64,000 nucleotides of DNA from Streptacidiphilus rugosus AM-16 (GCF_000744655.1 NZ_JQMJ01000002.1:36532-100531); one strand, 5' to 3'; counted from the stretch's first letter, positions 27,629-37,972 are shown. Numbers and translations are program-made. The notes: a model not told the origin generated them from the letters alone.

Positions 27629-29282
27629 GGCTCTTCCAAGATTTTCGTAGCTGGTGATCGCTTGGAGCTGGTTCAGCTGAGCAGGATGCGCTGGCGTAGG
27701 AGTCGGTGGCCGGCGCGGCCGTAGGTCTGCCGCTTGAGTAGTTTGATCTTGTTGTTGACGCCCTCGGTGCGGCCGTTGTGCCAGGGCAGGGTGAGGGCGT
27801 GGTCGACGCCGGTGCGGTCGCGTTCAAGGCCGTGGCGAAGGCGTGCAGGAACGGCAGATCCGCTGCCCTGACCTGTGCGATCCAGCCAGTCAGGGCGTCG
27901 GCGTTGGCCGGGGCCGGGATCAGCAGGGCGGCGAAGCCCGTCACCGCGTTTGCCAGGGCAGTCATCTGCGGACAGGCCCGGCGAGCTGGTCGCGCAGCAC
28001 GAGCTGGTCCTCACGCAGGTGCGCGGGGTCGGTGAGCAGGAGACGGGCGGCCTTGCGCGGGGAGAGGGTGGCATGGTCGGCTTCGACGCGTCCCTGGTTG
28101 ATGTAGCGGACCAGGAGGTTCGCGCTGCCGGTATAGCCCAGTTCCTTGATCTCGCGTAGGAGGTGGGTGACGGGCACCGCGGGGTCCTGGGCCCGGCGCC
28201 GGCGCAGGTGGTCGCGGTAGGGGTCGACCAGGGTGGGCCGGTACAGGGGTGCCCTCACCAGTCGTTCGGGCTCGGTGTGGCGGGCGTAGCGCTTGACGGT
28301 GTTCAGGGCCAGGCCGAGACGGCGGGAGCATTCCAGCAGGCCGACGCCGGTGTCGAGGAGCTGGTGGACCTGCTGCCACCGTTCGCGGGTGGTCGCGGCG
28401 CGGGTGCCCTCCCGCAGTGGCGGGCCGGCCTTGGCCCAGCAGGCGCTGTGTGCCCTGATCTCGCTGGTCGCGGCCTCGGCCAGGCCGTGCCACAGGTGCC
28501 AGCGATCGCACACCTGCACGATCGCGGGGTTCGCGTCCATCGCGGCCTGGGCGAAGCCTCCGGCACCGTCGCGGCAGACGACCTCGATGCCCGGGTGGTC
28601 CTTCAGCCAGGCCGTGACCGGCTCCATCTTGCGGTCCGGCAGGACGTCGATCCGTTCGCCGGTGGTGGCGTCGATCAGGATCGTGGCGTAGCGGTGGCCT
28701 CTGCGCAGGGCGAACTCGTCAATGCCCAGCACTCGCGGCGCAGGTCGGGCGGGGAGCGTGATGCGCATCAGGCAGTTCAGCACGCACGCCCAGGACAGTA
28801 CGTGGTGCAGCACGCTCAGCAGGCGGGCTCCGGCCGATCCGGCCAGCGCGATGGCGACCGCGTCGACGACCCTCTGCAGGGCCGGCGTACGACGTTGGTA
28901 TCGCCGGGTCAGGCCCGAGACCTGTTCGACGAAGGTGACCTTCTCACAGGCCGGGTTCTCGCAGTACAGGCGACGTACAGATAAGTCGATCACGACTGGG
29001 CGGCCGCCCACCGCCTCGTCCGCGACATGCCGCTCGTACCGGGAGTGCACCCAGCGCGACGGCTGCCCACACGCTGGGCATGCCGCCGGGGTGTCATCCC
29101 TGGTCCGGGCCGTGATCCTCAGCAGATCGTCACTGGCCTCCACCCGCTCGACCCACACCGCGGCCAGCTGCGGCAGCAGGTCCCCCAGCACAACAACGCA
29201 CACAGCCAGCGTCTCACCGCCAACCAGGCGACACCACAGGCGAGTTGAAGCGATCACTCGCTACGAAAATCTTGGAAGAGCC
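27629..29282 (-). mobile_element. ISL3-family element with perfect ends and 8-bp duplication
   Basis: The 23-bp ends 27629-27651 and 29260-29282 are exact inverted repeats (GGCTCTTCCAAGATTTTCG...). Both are flanked by CGGGAGGT (27621-27628 and 29283-29290), an 8-bp target duplication typical of ISL3. The flanking text (GGGGGCGTGTCCGGGAGGT...CGTGTAAG) looks like another insertion sequence's end, so this element is nested. Confidence 0.92.
27673..29257 (-). pseudogene. ISL3-family transposase with C-terminal frameshifts
   Basis: The first 425 residues are continuous. They include the zinc-finger pairs (CPACGQPSRWVHSRYERH, CENPACEKVTFVEQV), ending in the DDE core ITLPARPAPRVLGIDEFALR and VVCRDGAGGFAQAAMDANP. 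Two frame changes near 27.97 and 27.8 kb move the tail into other frames: SADD..MTALANAVTGFAALLI, then the terminal PWHNGRTEGVNNKIKLLKRQ and YGRAGHRLLRQR. The last catalytic glutamate lies in that tail. The element's ends are perfect, so inactivation is recent or the indels are assembly errors. Confidence 0.85.
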
Positions 29283-29299
29283 CGGGAGGTCGTGTAAGT

Positions 29300-29663
29300 C
29301 CTGCGGTAGTCGGTGGCGGTCATCAGGTGGCGTCGGGGCCTCGGAAGTGCGGTGAGATCTGGCTGAAGGCGGCGAGGAACTGCTGGGCGGCTCTCGGCGA
29401 GCGGAAGCCCTTCATGGCGTGCTCGCGTTGCCTGGTCGGATGGTGGCTGTTCTCGGCGCGGTTGTTCAGGTACTTCGACTGCCGGTGCTCGACCGACGGC
29501 ATGAGCGGGCGGTGGTGGGCGGCCCCGTAGGACCGGAGCTTGTCGCTGACCAGCACTCCCGGCACCCGGCACTGCTTCTTCATCAGCTTCGCCAGGAACC
29601 GCTTCGCGGCCTACAACCCAAATGATCATCCTACGGGCAGAGCCCTATCAACTTGACAGTGCC
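29300..29663 (-). pseudogene. IS6-family element, internally deleted
   Basis: The C-terminal half of an IS6 transposase survives (VLVSDKLRSYGAAHHRPLMP, LNNRAENSHHPTRQREHAMK, FLAAFSQISPHF). The reading frame is broken near the end (PRRHLMTATDYR in another frame). On the other side the coding sequence jumps straight into the outer inverted repeat (GGCACTGTCAAGTTGATAGG on the minus strand, ending at 29663), so the N-terminal half has been deleted. The repeat resembles that of the 17-kb copy. Confidence 0.78.
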
Positions 29664-29760
29664 TCACCGGGGCCTGTTCGCCGGCCTGCTGAACCCGCGG
29701 GTCTCCGACGCCGTCAGCCACACCGCCCGAGTACCGGTGCTCCTCATCCCCGACAGCCCC
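29664..29760 (+). pseudogene. Universal stress protein, C-terminal fragment
   Basis: HRGLFAGLLNPRVSDAVSHT then ARVPVLLIPD is nearly the same as the end of the protein at 23097-23531. It starts exactly at the IS6 end and runs into a phosphatase fragment in another frame. Confidence 0.8.
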
Positions 29761-29770
29761 TGCCCGCACC

Positions 29771-30112
29771 CCCGGACCGCCCATTGGACTGGCCTGGACA
29801 CAGCCCCAAGCGGCCGACGGCGAAACGGTCCACCAGCTCAACCCAGGCGAACTGCTCGTGGCCTGCACCGACGGCGTCACCGAGGCACGCGACAGCCACG
29901 GCGACTTCTACCCCCTGGCCAGGCACATCGACAAAGCATTGACCCGCACACCAGGACTCCACAGCAACCCGGCCCAACTCGCCGCGTTCCTCGAACACGA
30001 TCTGCACACCTGGGCACCCGGCCTGCACGACGCCGCGACGCTCCTGACCGTCCCACACCCCTGTTACAGCCCCACTCGCGGCGCGGCCGACCGCCACCGC
30101 GTCCTCTCTTGA
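29771..30112 (+). pseudogene. PP2C/SpoIIE-type phosphatase, C-terminal fragment
   Basis: About 113 residues: GPPIGLAWTQPQAADGETVH, then LNPGELLVACTDGVTEARDS (the metal-binding DG motif of PP2C phosphatases), HGDFYPLARHIDKALTR, and the final HDAATLLTVPHP. The N-terminal sensor and catalytic start are gone. Such phosphatases commonly regulate anti-sigma factor antagonists in Streptomyces. It follows directly on the stress-protein fragment, apparently joined by recombination rather than in one ancestral gene. Confidence 0.7.
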
Positions 30113-30125
30113 AAGGCCTCCGCAC

Positions 30126-30563
30126 GTGAGCCGTTCCGCTCCCGCTCTGGTACCGGTCCTCATACAACCCGCCCGGTCCAGCCACGGCGGCGGCCCTTCC
30201 CCGATCCTGGCTCTGGGTCTGGCGACCATGGTCGTGTCCATGGCCCAGACCCCGGTCGTCCCGATCCTTCCGCTGCTCGCGCACGACCTGCACGCCAGCA
30301 GCTCCGGCGTCAGCTGGATCACCACGGCCACCCTGCTCTCCGCCGCCGTCTTCACCCCGCTGCTCGGCCGCGTCGGTGACCTCTACGACAAGAAACGCAC
30401 CCTTCTCGCCGTCCTCGCCGTCATGATCGCCGGATCACTCCTCGCCGCCACGACGACCTCCCTCCCACTCCTCATCGCCGGCCGCGCCCTCCAGGGAGCC
30501 GCCACCGCGATCTTCCCGCTCGCTCTGTCGATCATCCGCGACCAGCTCCCCGCCGAACGCCAG
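30126..30563 (+). pseudogene. MFS efflux transporter, N-terminal fragment (repeat of 26.0 kb gene)
   Basis: The first 28 residues are unique (MSRSAPALVPVLIQPARSSH). From LGLATMVVSMAQT to IIRDQLPAER the DNA is nearly identical to 26089-26442, with one obvious change (Q to P). At 30563 it stops and joins the reverse-oriented gene fragment below. It has four or five membrane helices only and is not functional. Confidence 0.88.
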
Positions 30564-30953
30564 CCGGGGCACGATCTGTTTGGCGCGGACCGGCCCGGGA
30601 GCGTCCGCCACCACCTCCAGAATGTCGCGATATACCTGCGGCAGGACTTCCACCTCCATGCCGGGCTGCCAGTTCGGCACGGTCAGCACCCCGATCACGT
30701 GCCGCTCTGCCCCCGCATAGGCAGATGCCGTCGACTCACGGGCAATCGTCTGGTCGAAAGCCGCCGCTGATTTCTCCGGGGTCATCTCCGCGAGCACCTC
30801 GGCAACCGTCTCCCGCGCGATCCGCAACCGCTCCAGACTCCCCCGTGCCAGCTCCAGCTTCCCGGACAGCTCGGCGAGCTCGGCTTCGAGCCCCTCCACA
30901 CGCGCCCGGGCGGCCGCCTCGCATGCTTCCAACTCCTCGAACAGCGAGCCCAT
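30564..30953 (-). pseudogene. Coiled-coil/winged-helix protein, C-terminally truncated
   Basis: Starts at ATG 30953 behind GGAGGAGGG. The long acidic coiled coil (SLFEELEACEAAARARVEGL, ELAELSGKLELARGSLERLR) is followed by VIGVLTVPNWQPGMEVEVLP and the start of a winged helix (YRDILEVVADAPGPVRAKQI). It is cut at the junction with the MFS repeat. A relative with the same layout lies at 44.2-44.7 kb. The function is unknown. Confidence 0.6.
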
Positions 30954-31059
30954 CCGCCACCCTCCTCCACCACAAACGTAGAGAGGAGAAGCCGCGAGCA
31001 CAGCCCCAGTCAGCGTTCTCGGGGTTCAGCCGTTCCCTTCAGAGGAACCGCACCCAATA

Positions 31060-32115
<1,056 letters not shown>

Positions 32116-32453
32116 GGGATACCTCCAGGGTGTGACGTTCTATGGCAGGAGGTTGAATTTCTCGTACCCGTGGTGGACAGAGTTCGCACTTCTGGATCGT
32201 TAATAGGGATTGGCGGGCTGCCCGTAGGGGGCAAGCTGGGGCAGGGGCGAGGCACGTGGAGTGGCGGTTGTCGGCGGCCGTGGTGCAGAGTCCAGGTGTG
32301 CGGCCAGTCGAGTCCCGGTTGATGGCCACCAGAAATCCAGGTAGATGGCCTCTAGCCTGCGGTGTTCCTGATCGCTTCCTTATCTGAAGGAGACCCCTTC
32401 GTCCGGTTTGCTGGTGTTTGCGAAGCATCAGCGATACCGGTCGAAGAGGTCCT

Positions 32454-33953
32454 GTGACGAAGTCTGACAGAGAGATCATGGAGATATTCGAGGCGTACGA
32501 CCTGACCGAGACGGTCTGGTCGGCGGCCGCGCTCACGGGGCACGACCCGAAGACGGTCAAGCGGTATGTCGAGGCCCGCGCCAGCGGGCGGAACCCGTTC
32601 GAGCGTGAGCCGCGGCCGAAGATGATCGACGGCTTCCTGGAGAAGATCGAGGAGTGGGTCGAGCAGTCGAAGGCGTCGATCCGCGCGGACGTGGTCCACG
32701 ACAAGCTCGTGAAGATGGGCTTCCAGGGCAGCGCGCGCTCGACCCGGCGGGCGGTGAACGCGGCGAAGACCGCGTGGAGGGCAGGCAAGCGCCGGACCTA
32801 CCGGCCGTGGATCCCCGAGCCCGGGAGGTGGCTGCAGTTCGACTGGGGCGAGGGCCCGAAGATCAACGGCAGGCGGACCTGGCTGTTCTGCGCCTGGCTG
32901 TCCTGGTCCCGGTTCCGGGTGGTGATCCCGGTCTGGGACTGCACTCTGGGAACGCTGGTGGCCTGCCTGGACACCACGCTGCGGAGGATCGGCGGGGCGC
33001 CGACCTACGTGCTGACCGACAACGCGAAGACGGTCACCGTCGAGCACATCGCCGGGATCCCGGTCCGGCATCCGCAGATGGTCGCCGCGGGCCGGCACTA
33101 CGGCTGTCAGGTCGTCAGTTGCGTTCCCTACGACCCCGAGAGCAAGGGCGGGGCGGAGGCCACTGTCCGGATCGCGAAGGCCGACCTGGTCCCCACCGAG
33201 GCGAACCTGCTGCCGGCCTACGACTCCTTCGCCGAGCTCGCGGACGCCTGCCGGATCTGGTGCGAGCAGGTGAACACGCGCCGGCACCGGGCGACCGGGC
33301 AGGTCCCGGCCGACCGGCTCGACGTCGAACGCACCACGCTGCACGTCCTCCCGCTGGAGCCGCTGGCGCTCGCGCTGGGCGAGGAGCGGGTGGTCGGCTC
33401 GGACCGCACGGTCAGCTTCAACTCGGTGCGCTACTCGACGCCGCCCGGCTACACCGGCGCCAGAGTCTGGTGCCGGGTCGTCGGCGACGAGCTGTCGATC
33501 ACCGCCCGCACCCCGTCCGGCGACCTGGCCGAGATCTGGCGGCACCAGCTGTCCACGCCCGGCGTCCCGCAGATCATCGACGCCCACTACCCCGACCACT
33601 CCGACGGCCGCGGCGTCCACCAGCCCAGGCTCCAGCCCCGCTCCGAGGCGGAGATCGCGTTCGTGGGCATCGGCCCCGGCGCCGGCCGCTGGCTCAAGGA
33701 AGCCGGCCCCGCCGGAGCGGCCCGGATCCGCGCGAAGATGGCCCACGCCGTCGAACTCGCCACCGTCCTGGGCAACGACCGGGTCGACCAGGCCCTCGGC
33801 CTCGCGGCCGCGGCCGGGCGCTTCGCCGAGGACGACCTGGTCTCCATCCTGGAGCACATCGCCGCCAACAAGCCCGCCGCGCAGGTCGTCCGCGCCGATG
33901 AGGCCCACTCCGTCCAGAACGGCACGATCGGCTGGCAGGCCCTGGGCCGCTGA
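32454..33953 (+). CDS. istA: IS21-family transposase IstA
   Basis: About 499 residues from GTG 32454 (GAAGAGG upstream). The N-terminal helix-turn-helix (TETVWSAAALTGHDPKTVKR) precedes the catalytic domain. Its acidic residues lie in LQFDWGEGPKING, YVLTDNAKTVTVEH and YDPESKGGAEATVRIAK. The family C-terminal beta-barrel region (VRYSTPPGYTGARVWCRV) follows. It cuts and joins DNA together with IstB, whose gene begins 66 bp downstream. Confidence 0.92.
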   Translation: MTKSDREIMEIFEAYDLTETVWSAAALTGHDPKTVKRYVEARASGRNPFEREPRPKMIDGFLEKIEEWVEQSKASIRADVVHDKLVKMGFQGSARSTRRAVNAAKTAWRAGKRRTYRPWIPEPGRWLQFDWGEGPKINGRRTWLFCAWLSWSRFRVVIPVWDCTLGTLVACLDTTLRRIGGAPTYVLTDNAKTVTVEHIAGIPVRHPQMVAAGRHYGCQVVSCVPYDPESKGGAEATVRIAKADLVPTEANLLPAYDSFAELADACRIWCEQVNTRRHRATGQVPADRLDVERTTLHVLPLEPLALALGEERVVGSDRTVSFNSVRYSTPPGYTGARVWCRVVGDELSITARTPSGDLAEIWRHQLSTPGVPQIIDAHYPDHSDGRGVHQPRLQPRSEAEIAFVGIGPGAGRWLKEAGPAGAARIRAKMAHAVELATVLGNDRVDQALGLAAAAGRFAEDDLVSILEHIAANKPAAQVVRADEAHSVQNGTIGWQALGR

Positions 33954-34019
33954 ACCACCGCACTCCGTCCCGGCACCGATCCTGACCGCACGTCAACACA
34001 CGAGAACGGCACGTTCATC

Positions 34020-34793
34020 ATGAGCTTTCCCCACCCGCCGGCGATCCCCGAGGAACTCGACAAGCTGATGCGCCGGATGCGCCTGCCCTACATGCGCAAG
34101 GCGGCACCCGACGTGCTGGCCACCGCCCGGGCGCAACGCTGGGATCCCGCCGAGGTGCTGCGGCTGCTGATCTCCGAGGAGGTCACCGGCCGCGACGCGG
34201 CCACCCGCCGCCTTCGCCGGCACGCGGCGAACTTCCCGACCGGCAAGACCCTGGCGTCCTGGCGGGCCGAGGACTCCACGATCCCCGAGCCGACCCAGAA
34301 CTCGCTGGTCACCCTGGAGTGGATCGGCCGGGCGGAGAATCTGGTGATCGCCGGCCCGTCGGGGACCGGGAAGTCGCACTTCACGGAGGGTCTGGCGCAG
34401 GCCGCGATCGAGAAGGACCTGCGGGTGTCGTGGTTCACCCTGGAGACCTTGGCCGCCGCGATCGGCAAGTCGAAGGTCGACGGGTCGACCGCTCGGACCG
34501 TCGCGCGGATCTGCCGGGCCGACCTCATCGTCGTTGATGATATTGGCCTATTGCCGGTCGGCGAGGATGCCGCCGAGGCGTTCTACCGGATCATCGACGC
34601 CGCCTACGAGCGCCGCTCGATCGCGGTGACCAGCAACATCCACCCGTCCGGCTTCGACACGATCATGCCCAAGACCCTCGCCGGGGCCAGCACCGATCGG
34701 CTCATGCACCACGCTCACCTGGTCCAGACATCCGGCGACTCGCATCGCCTCGCCGAGGCCCTCGCCGGCAAGGGAGTGGTCCCCTTGAACTGA
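34020..34793 (+). CDS. istB: IS21-family helper ATPase IstB
   Basis: 257 residues. The AAA+ ATPase shows Walker A (VIAGPSGTGKSHFTEGLAQA), Walker B (ADLIVVDDIGLLP) and the sensor region (SIAVTSNIHPSGFDTIMPKT). An N-terminal helical domain binds DNA or IstA. Length is normal for the family. It selects the target site and regulates IstA. Confidence 0.93.
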   Translation: MSFPHPPAIPEELDKLMRRMRLPYMRKAAPDVLATARAQRWDPAEVLRLLISEEVTGRDAATRRLRRHAANFPTGKTLASWRAEDSTIPEPTQNSLVTLEWIGRAENLVIAGPSGTGKSHFTEGLAQAAIEKDLRVSWFTLETLAAAIGKSKVDGSTARTVARICRADLIVVDDIGLLPVGEDAAEAFYRIIDAAYERRSIAVTSNIHPSGFDTIMPKTLAGASTDRLMHHAHLVQTSGDSHRLAEALAGKGVVPLN

Positions 34794-34930
34794 CCCCCAC
34801 CCCCAGGAACACCACTGGCCACAGGCATGGATTTCTGATGGCCACCAGCCTGGACACCCGAAGACCGCCCACCTGGGCATCTCAATGGCCGTTGACAGCG
34901 GTGTCGTTGGTCGCGAGCAGCGCCGGGTTC

Positions 34931-35315
34931 TCAGGCTGCGAGATCGAGTAGTACGGCTGCGCGGTCGGGGCGTGACCGGTAGTGGTCGGCTGCGGCGGCG
35001 ATGTTGGTCCAGCCGGCCTGGCGCATCAGTCCGATGGCGAGGTTGCGCAGGGTGGCCATGATTCGGGGGCGGTCCCGGTTCGGACGCGTGAGGCGTCCTC
35101 GCCGTAGGTCACGTCGCGGATGTGGTGCAGGGCTTCCACCGACCAGTGCTCCTGTACGAGTTGGGCCAGCTGGGCGGGGGTGGCCTGTTCGGGCGTGAGG
35201 CTCGTGACGGCGTAGACGGTCTTCGTCTCGACCTTGCCGGTCTTGCGGTTGGTGCGGCGGCGCTTGATCTCCATTGCCTGGACGGCGTGCGAGAACGGCA
35301 GTCCGGGGCGGACGG
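34931..35315 (-). pseudogene. ISAs1-family transposase, C-terminal remnant, frameshifted
   Basis: Two frames together give the family tail: [20 protein letters not shown], then [20 protein letters not shown] with [11 protein letters not shown]. After a frame change near 35060 it continues [20 protein letters not shown] up to [11 protein letters not shown]. The N-terminal half is missing; the coding sequence abuts a kinase fragment at about 35315, which this insertion seems to have truncated. Confidence 0.75.
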
Positions 35316-35768
35316 TTCACGTTGGCAGGCTTGAGGTCGCGGTGGATGACGCCCGCCTGGTGGATGGCGGCCAGCGCGCGGGAGCAACCTGCGGCGAACA
35401 AGTGGAGTTCATTCCGCTCAGTGGCCCGCGGGCCTGCAGGTGCTCGTGCAGGGTGAGCCCGGCTATGTAAGGGGTTGCGAGCCACGGGAGGTCTGCGGTG
35501 GCGTCGGCTTCCAGGAGCGGGACGACGCAGTCGCCCTGGACGCGCTGCAGGACCTGCACTGCAGGACCTGCACCTCGCGGTGGAAGCGGGCACGGAAGTC
35601 TGAGTCTTGAGCGTGCTCTACGTGCATGCGCTTGATCGCGACCCGCGTGCCCGCCGGATTCATGCCCGCGAAGACAGTGCCCATCCCGTCCGCTCCGAGA
35701 CGTCCAGCGATTCGGTAGGGACCAATACGAATCGGATCTCCTTCTCTGAACGGGGCGATGGCTGGCAC
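35316..35768 (-). pseudogene. Ser/Thr protein kinase, N-terminal lobe fragment
   Basis: From GTG 35768 (AGGAG upstream): the glycine loop RIAGRLGADGMGTVFAG, then the ATP lysine [10 protein letters not shown]. After a 14-bp tandem duplication (35545-35572) the sequence continues in another frame ([32 protein letters not shown]). A second indel leads to [19 protein letters not shown], the catalytic loop, where the ISAs1 remnant begins. The activation loop and C-lobe are absent. It is a Hanks-type (PknB-like) kinase, inactive here. Confidence 0.8.
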
Positions 35769-35892
35769 GATGCTTGTTCTCCTGCGGATCGGTGGCGTGA
35801 ACAACGGCGGGGGCATCGCGGGAGCGACACCAGGGAAGTTGCGCGGTGGGCTCTCCGGGCGGCGGCAGGCATGGGCGGCCGGCAGGCCGATT

Positions 35893-35907
35893 GATAACCG
35901 GGTTATC
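35893..35907. promoter_or_regulatory. Perfect 7-bp palindrome between kinase fragments
   Basis: GATAACC-G-GGTTATC lies in the 212-bp gap between the two kinase fragments, about 125 bp before the N-terminal fragment's start. It could be an operator. No regulator gene is nearby. Confidence 0.35.
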
Positions 35908-35980
35908 GCTGACTCTCGGACCGGTGCTGCGCATCTCGTGGACGCGGTACGGCGGGGCCGGCCTGACGGCAGAGCTCGTT

Positions 35981-36770
35981 CTAGAGGTGCTGCAGTACTC
36001 GCTCCGTGAGCGATTTCAGCGCAGCGGTGGCCGAAGGGAGACGCGCGCGGGCCCAGTCGCTCTCCGGCCAGCCGTGCTCCAGCTCGCAGCCGCCCTGAGT
36101 GCGTCGCTGAACTTCAGCGATGAACGACACGTCGCGCCCCCAGAACGCCGCGCCGAGCACGGCGCGGCGTGTGCCGTCTGGGCGCTCAACGGCGACGGTG
36201 AGCGTTCCATCGGACTCGAAACCCTCCGGCGAGTTCGGCTGCCAGTCGTACGTGCGGAGCCACAACTCGGAGGCGCGGGGCTGCGGCACGTCCCCACCGT
36301 TTGTGTTGCCAACGGTCCGGGCGAGAGCAGCGACCGCAGACTGCATGATGCGCTGGGTCTCGGCGGCGTCACGTTCGTAGTCATCCATCGGCCCCCATCC
36401 CGTTCGGAATCCATGGTTGCGGGTGAGCGGCACCCGGGCTGCGCTGAGCCACACCCCCAGCTCCTGAGCTAGGTCTCTGATCGACAGACGATCCTGGGGT
36501 TCATTGCGGGTCGCCGCTTCCAGGACGTGTTCCAGGGCGTCGAGGGCGTCATGGTCGCCCTTCCAGCCTCGGTTCAGGTCGTACTCCTCGGTCCCGGCGC
36601 GGAAGGTTCCGGGCAGCGGCAGAGTTCCCAAAGACAGGATGAAAGCGGACAGAGTATGGGCAAGGGAGTAGACATCAGCCTGGCGGCCGTCTTCCTCCCC
36701 TGACATCTTGCGCATCTCGGGAGCCATGAACCACAGCGGCCCCACCTTGACACCCACAGCAGAACCACGG
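35981..36770 (-). pseudogene. Ser/Thr protein kinase, C-lobe plus extra domain
   Basis: The frame begins in the activation loop (VGVKVGPLWFMAPEMRKMSG, with the APE motif), then ADVYSLAHTLSAFI (subdomain IX aspartate) and RNEPQDRLSIRDLAQELGVW. A further 150 residues (RTYDWQPNSPEGFESDGTLT, AVLGAAFWGRDVSFIAEVQR) are not part of the kinase fold and end at 35981. The N-lobe and catalytic loop are missing. It cannot simply complete the other fragment: on this strand the C-lobe piece precedes the N-lobe piece. Confidence 0.72.
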
Positions 36771-36771
36771 C

Positions 36772-37016
36772 TTGCCGTACAACGCACAGCAGCCGCAGCA
36801 CGTCGTGGTGGACCACTACTACTCAGCGCCCGCCAGGCGCGGCCCGGACGTCCGCCAGGTGCTCGGCTGGACCGCAGTCGGCGGGATCGTCACGGCCGCG
36901 CTGCTCGCCGTCGCCACCGTCGCGGTCGCCCTCGGCCTGGCCGCGCTCGCGCTCGCGCTCAGCATCATGGCCCTCGTCGCCGGGGACTGTGGCGGGACAT
37001 CCGCGGCCAGAGCTGA
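36772..37016 (+). pseudogene. Small membrane protein (Spd-like), frameshifted
   Basis: MPYNAQQPQHVVVDHYYSAP, then VRQVLGWTAVGGIVTAALLA, a hydrophobic alanine/leucine-rich run. In the next frame it ends with RGLWRDIRGQS. A single-base indel near 36985 separates the parts. Size, hydrophobicity and the neighbouring small genes resemble spread (Spd) or conjugation-associated membrane proteins of Streptomyces plasmids and ICEs, but this is inference. The apparent TTG start lies at the junction with the kinase fragment. Confidence 0.45.
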
Positions 37017-37091
37017 GCAGGCGAGGGCTCCACGACGTGCGCCGTACTGGCCGGGCCCACACACTGAAGCCGTCGGCAAGGAGGCCCTGCC

Positions 37092-37256
37092 ATGTCCTTC
37101 TCTCCGCGTCCACACACCAAGCAGGTCGGATCGATCCAGCACGTCGGCAGCCGCAGACGAGGACAGCCGAATCCTGCGGGGGGCGCCCTCGTCCTGGCCT
37201 TGATCGTCCTCACGATCATCGGTTGGATAGTGATCGCGATCCTGCGCTGGTCGTAG
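37092..37256 (+). CDS. Small single-pass membrane protein
   Basis: 54 residues: a basic N-terminus (MSFSPRPHTKQ, GSRRRGQPN) followed by one clear membrane helix (ALVLALIVLTIIGWIVIAIL) and a short basic end. An excellent AAGGAGG ribosome site lies 7 bases before the ATG. It is too small for most gene callers. The position after the Spd-like gene suggests part of the same plasmid-type cluster. Confidence 0.65.
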   Translation: MSFSPRPHTKQVGSIQHVGSRRRGQPNPAGGALVLALIVLTIIGWIVIAILRWS

Positions 37257-37474
37257 CTATCAAGCCCGTGCGGTGCGGTGTAGTGGCAGCGGCGCGGTCC
37301 ACCTGTTCACCTGGATGCGTCCGGCGCGCCTCCTCCTCGGCGTGCACCCACCGGCGCACGGTGAAAGCAGGACGCCGTCGTACCCCCAGGGCGGCCGTCC
37401 GCCCCGTGGCCCGACCCCGATCATCGAGCCTCTCCGGGGCTTCCCCTCGCGATACGGGGTGGAGCCCCGGACTC

Positions 37475-37675
37475 TCAACCCAGCGGTACAACGCGCGCCG
37501 CAGCCACGCGCCCACCCGGCCCCGGTGCGCTGCGGAGCAGCCGCTCCCAGCAGTGCGCACATCGGCGCTCAACGGGGACCCTCTCCGCGTCCTCGATCGG
37601 CATCACCGGCGTGACCGGGTCCATCAGACGCGTGCACAGCGCGAACACCGCACCGACCCGGACCACGTGCCACAC
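37475..37675 (-). CDS. Small cysteine-containing plasmid-type protein
   Basis: About 66 residues: WHVVRVGAVFALCTRLMDPV then VPVERRCAHCWERL, with a CxxC pair. A paralogue with matching layout (LLWHIVWAGGSASLCGAPLA, LCVRCSV) lies at 57460-57657. The first 25-30 residues of the paralogue are not clearly in frame here. The function is unknown; both copies sit in duplicated flanking DNA. Confidence 0.5.
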   Translation of the reverse strand: MWHVVRVGAVFALCTRLMDPVTPVMPIEDAERVPVERRCAHCWERLLRSAPGPGGRVAAARVVPLG

Positions 37676-37757
37676 TTGGCCACCGCCCTCCCCGGCTCGA
37701 AGGCGTTCGGCACAGAGCTGAATGAAAGCGGGGCATGGGGCACTCCTGGACGTTCAA

Positions 37758-37788
37758 GGTGCCCCGGAGCCTCCCAGCCTGGGGCACC
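37758..37788. terminator. Hairpin, duplicated at 57.25 kb
   Basis: GGTGCCCC and GGGGCACC pair around a 15-nt loop that includes AGCCTCCCAGC. The same hairpin with the same loop core occurs at 57248-57278 beside the paralogous small gene. It is probably a terminator or regulatory leader. Confidence 0.5.
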
Positions 37789-37972
37789 GCCGCCGGCGTC
37801 TGGACGGTACGGCTGGCGGCGCCCAGCGTCTTGCCACTTGCGTCCCGGGCAAACAATCGTCCAGCTGACCGTTTGGCCCCCGTCTGCCGGGTAGCCGCCG
37901 GATGTCCCGCTTCCCCGCGCAGGGACGACGGAGGCCCCGGCCAGGGTTGTGGCCGGAGCCCCGCCACGCCGG

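Larger units (their letters stand above)
32320..34848 (+). mobile_element. Complete IS21-family element
   Basis: The imperfect terminal inverted repeats are TGATGGCCACCAGAAATCCA on the left (32320) and its near-complement GGATTTCTGATGGCCACCA on the right (to 34848). Between them lie istA and istB in the usual order on the same strand, both intact. It appears potentially active. The 120 bp from 32200 to the left end hold no supported gene. Confidence 0.85.

Noticed and set aside
35316..36770. The two kinase fragments as halves of one gene interrupted by an insertion
   Set aside because: On the minus strand the C-lobe piece precedes the N-lobe piece, so simple insertion cannot produce this order; they probably come from two kinases or a rearrangement.
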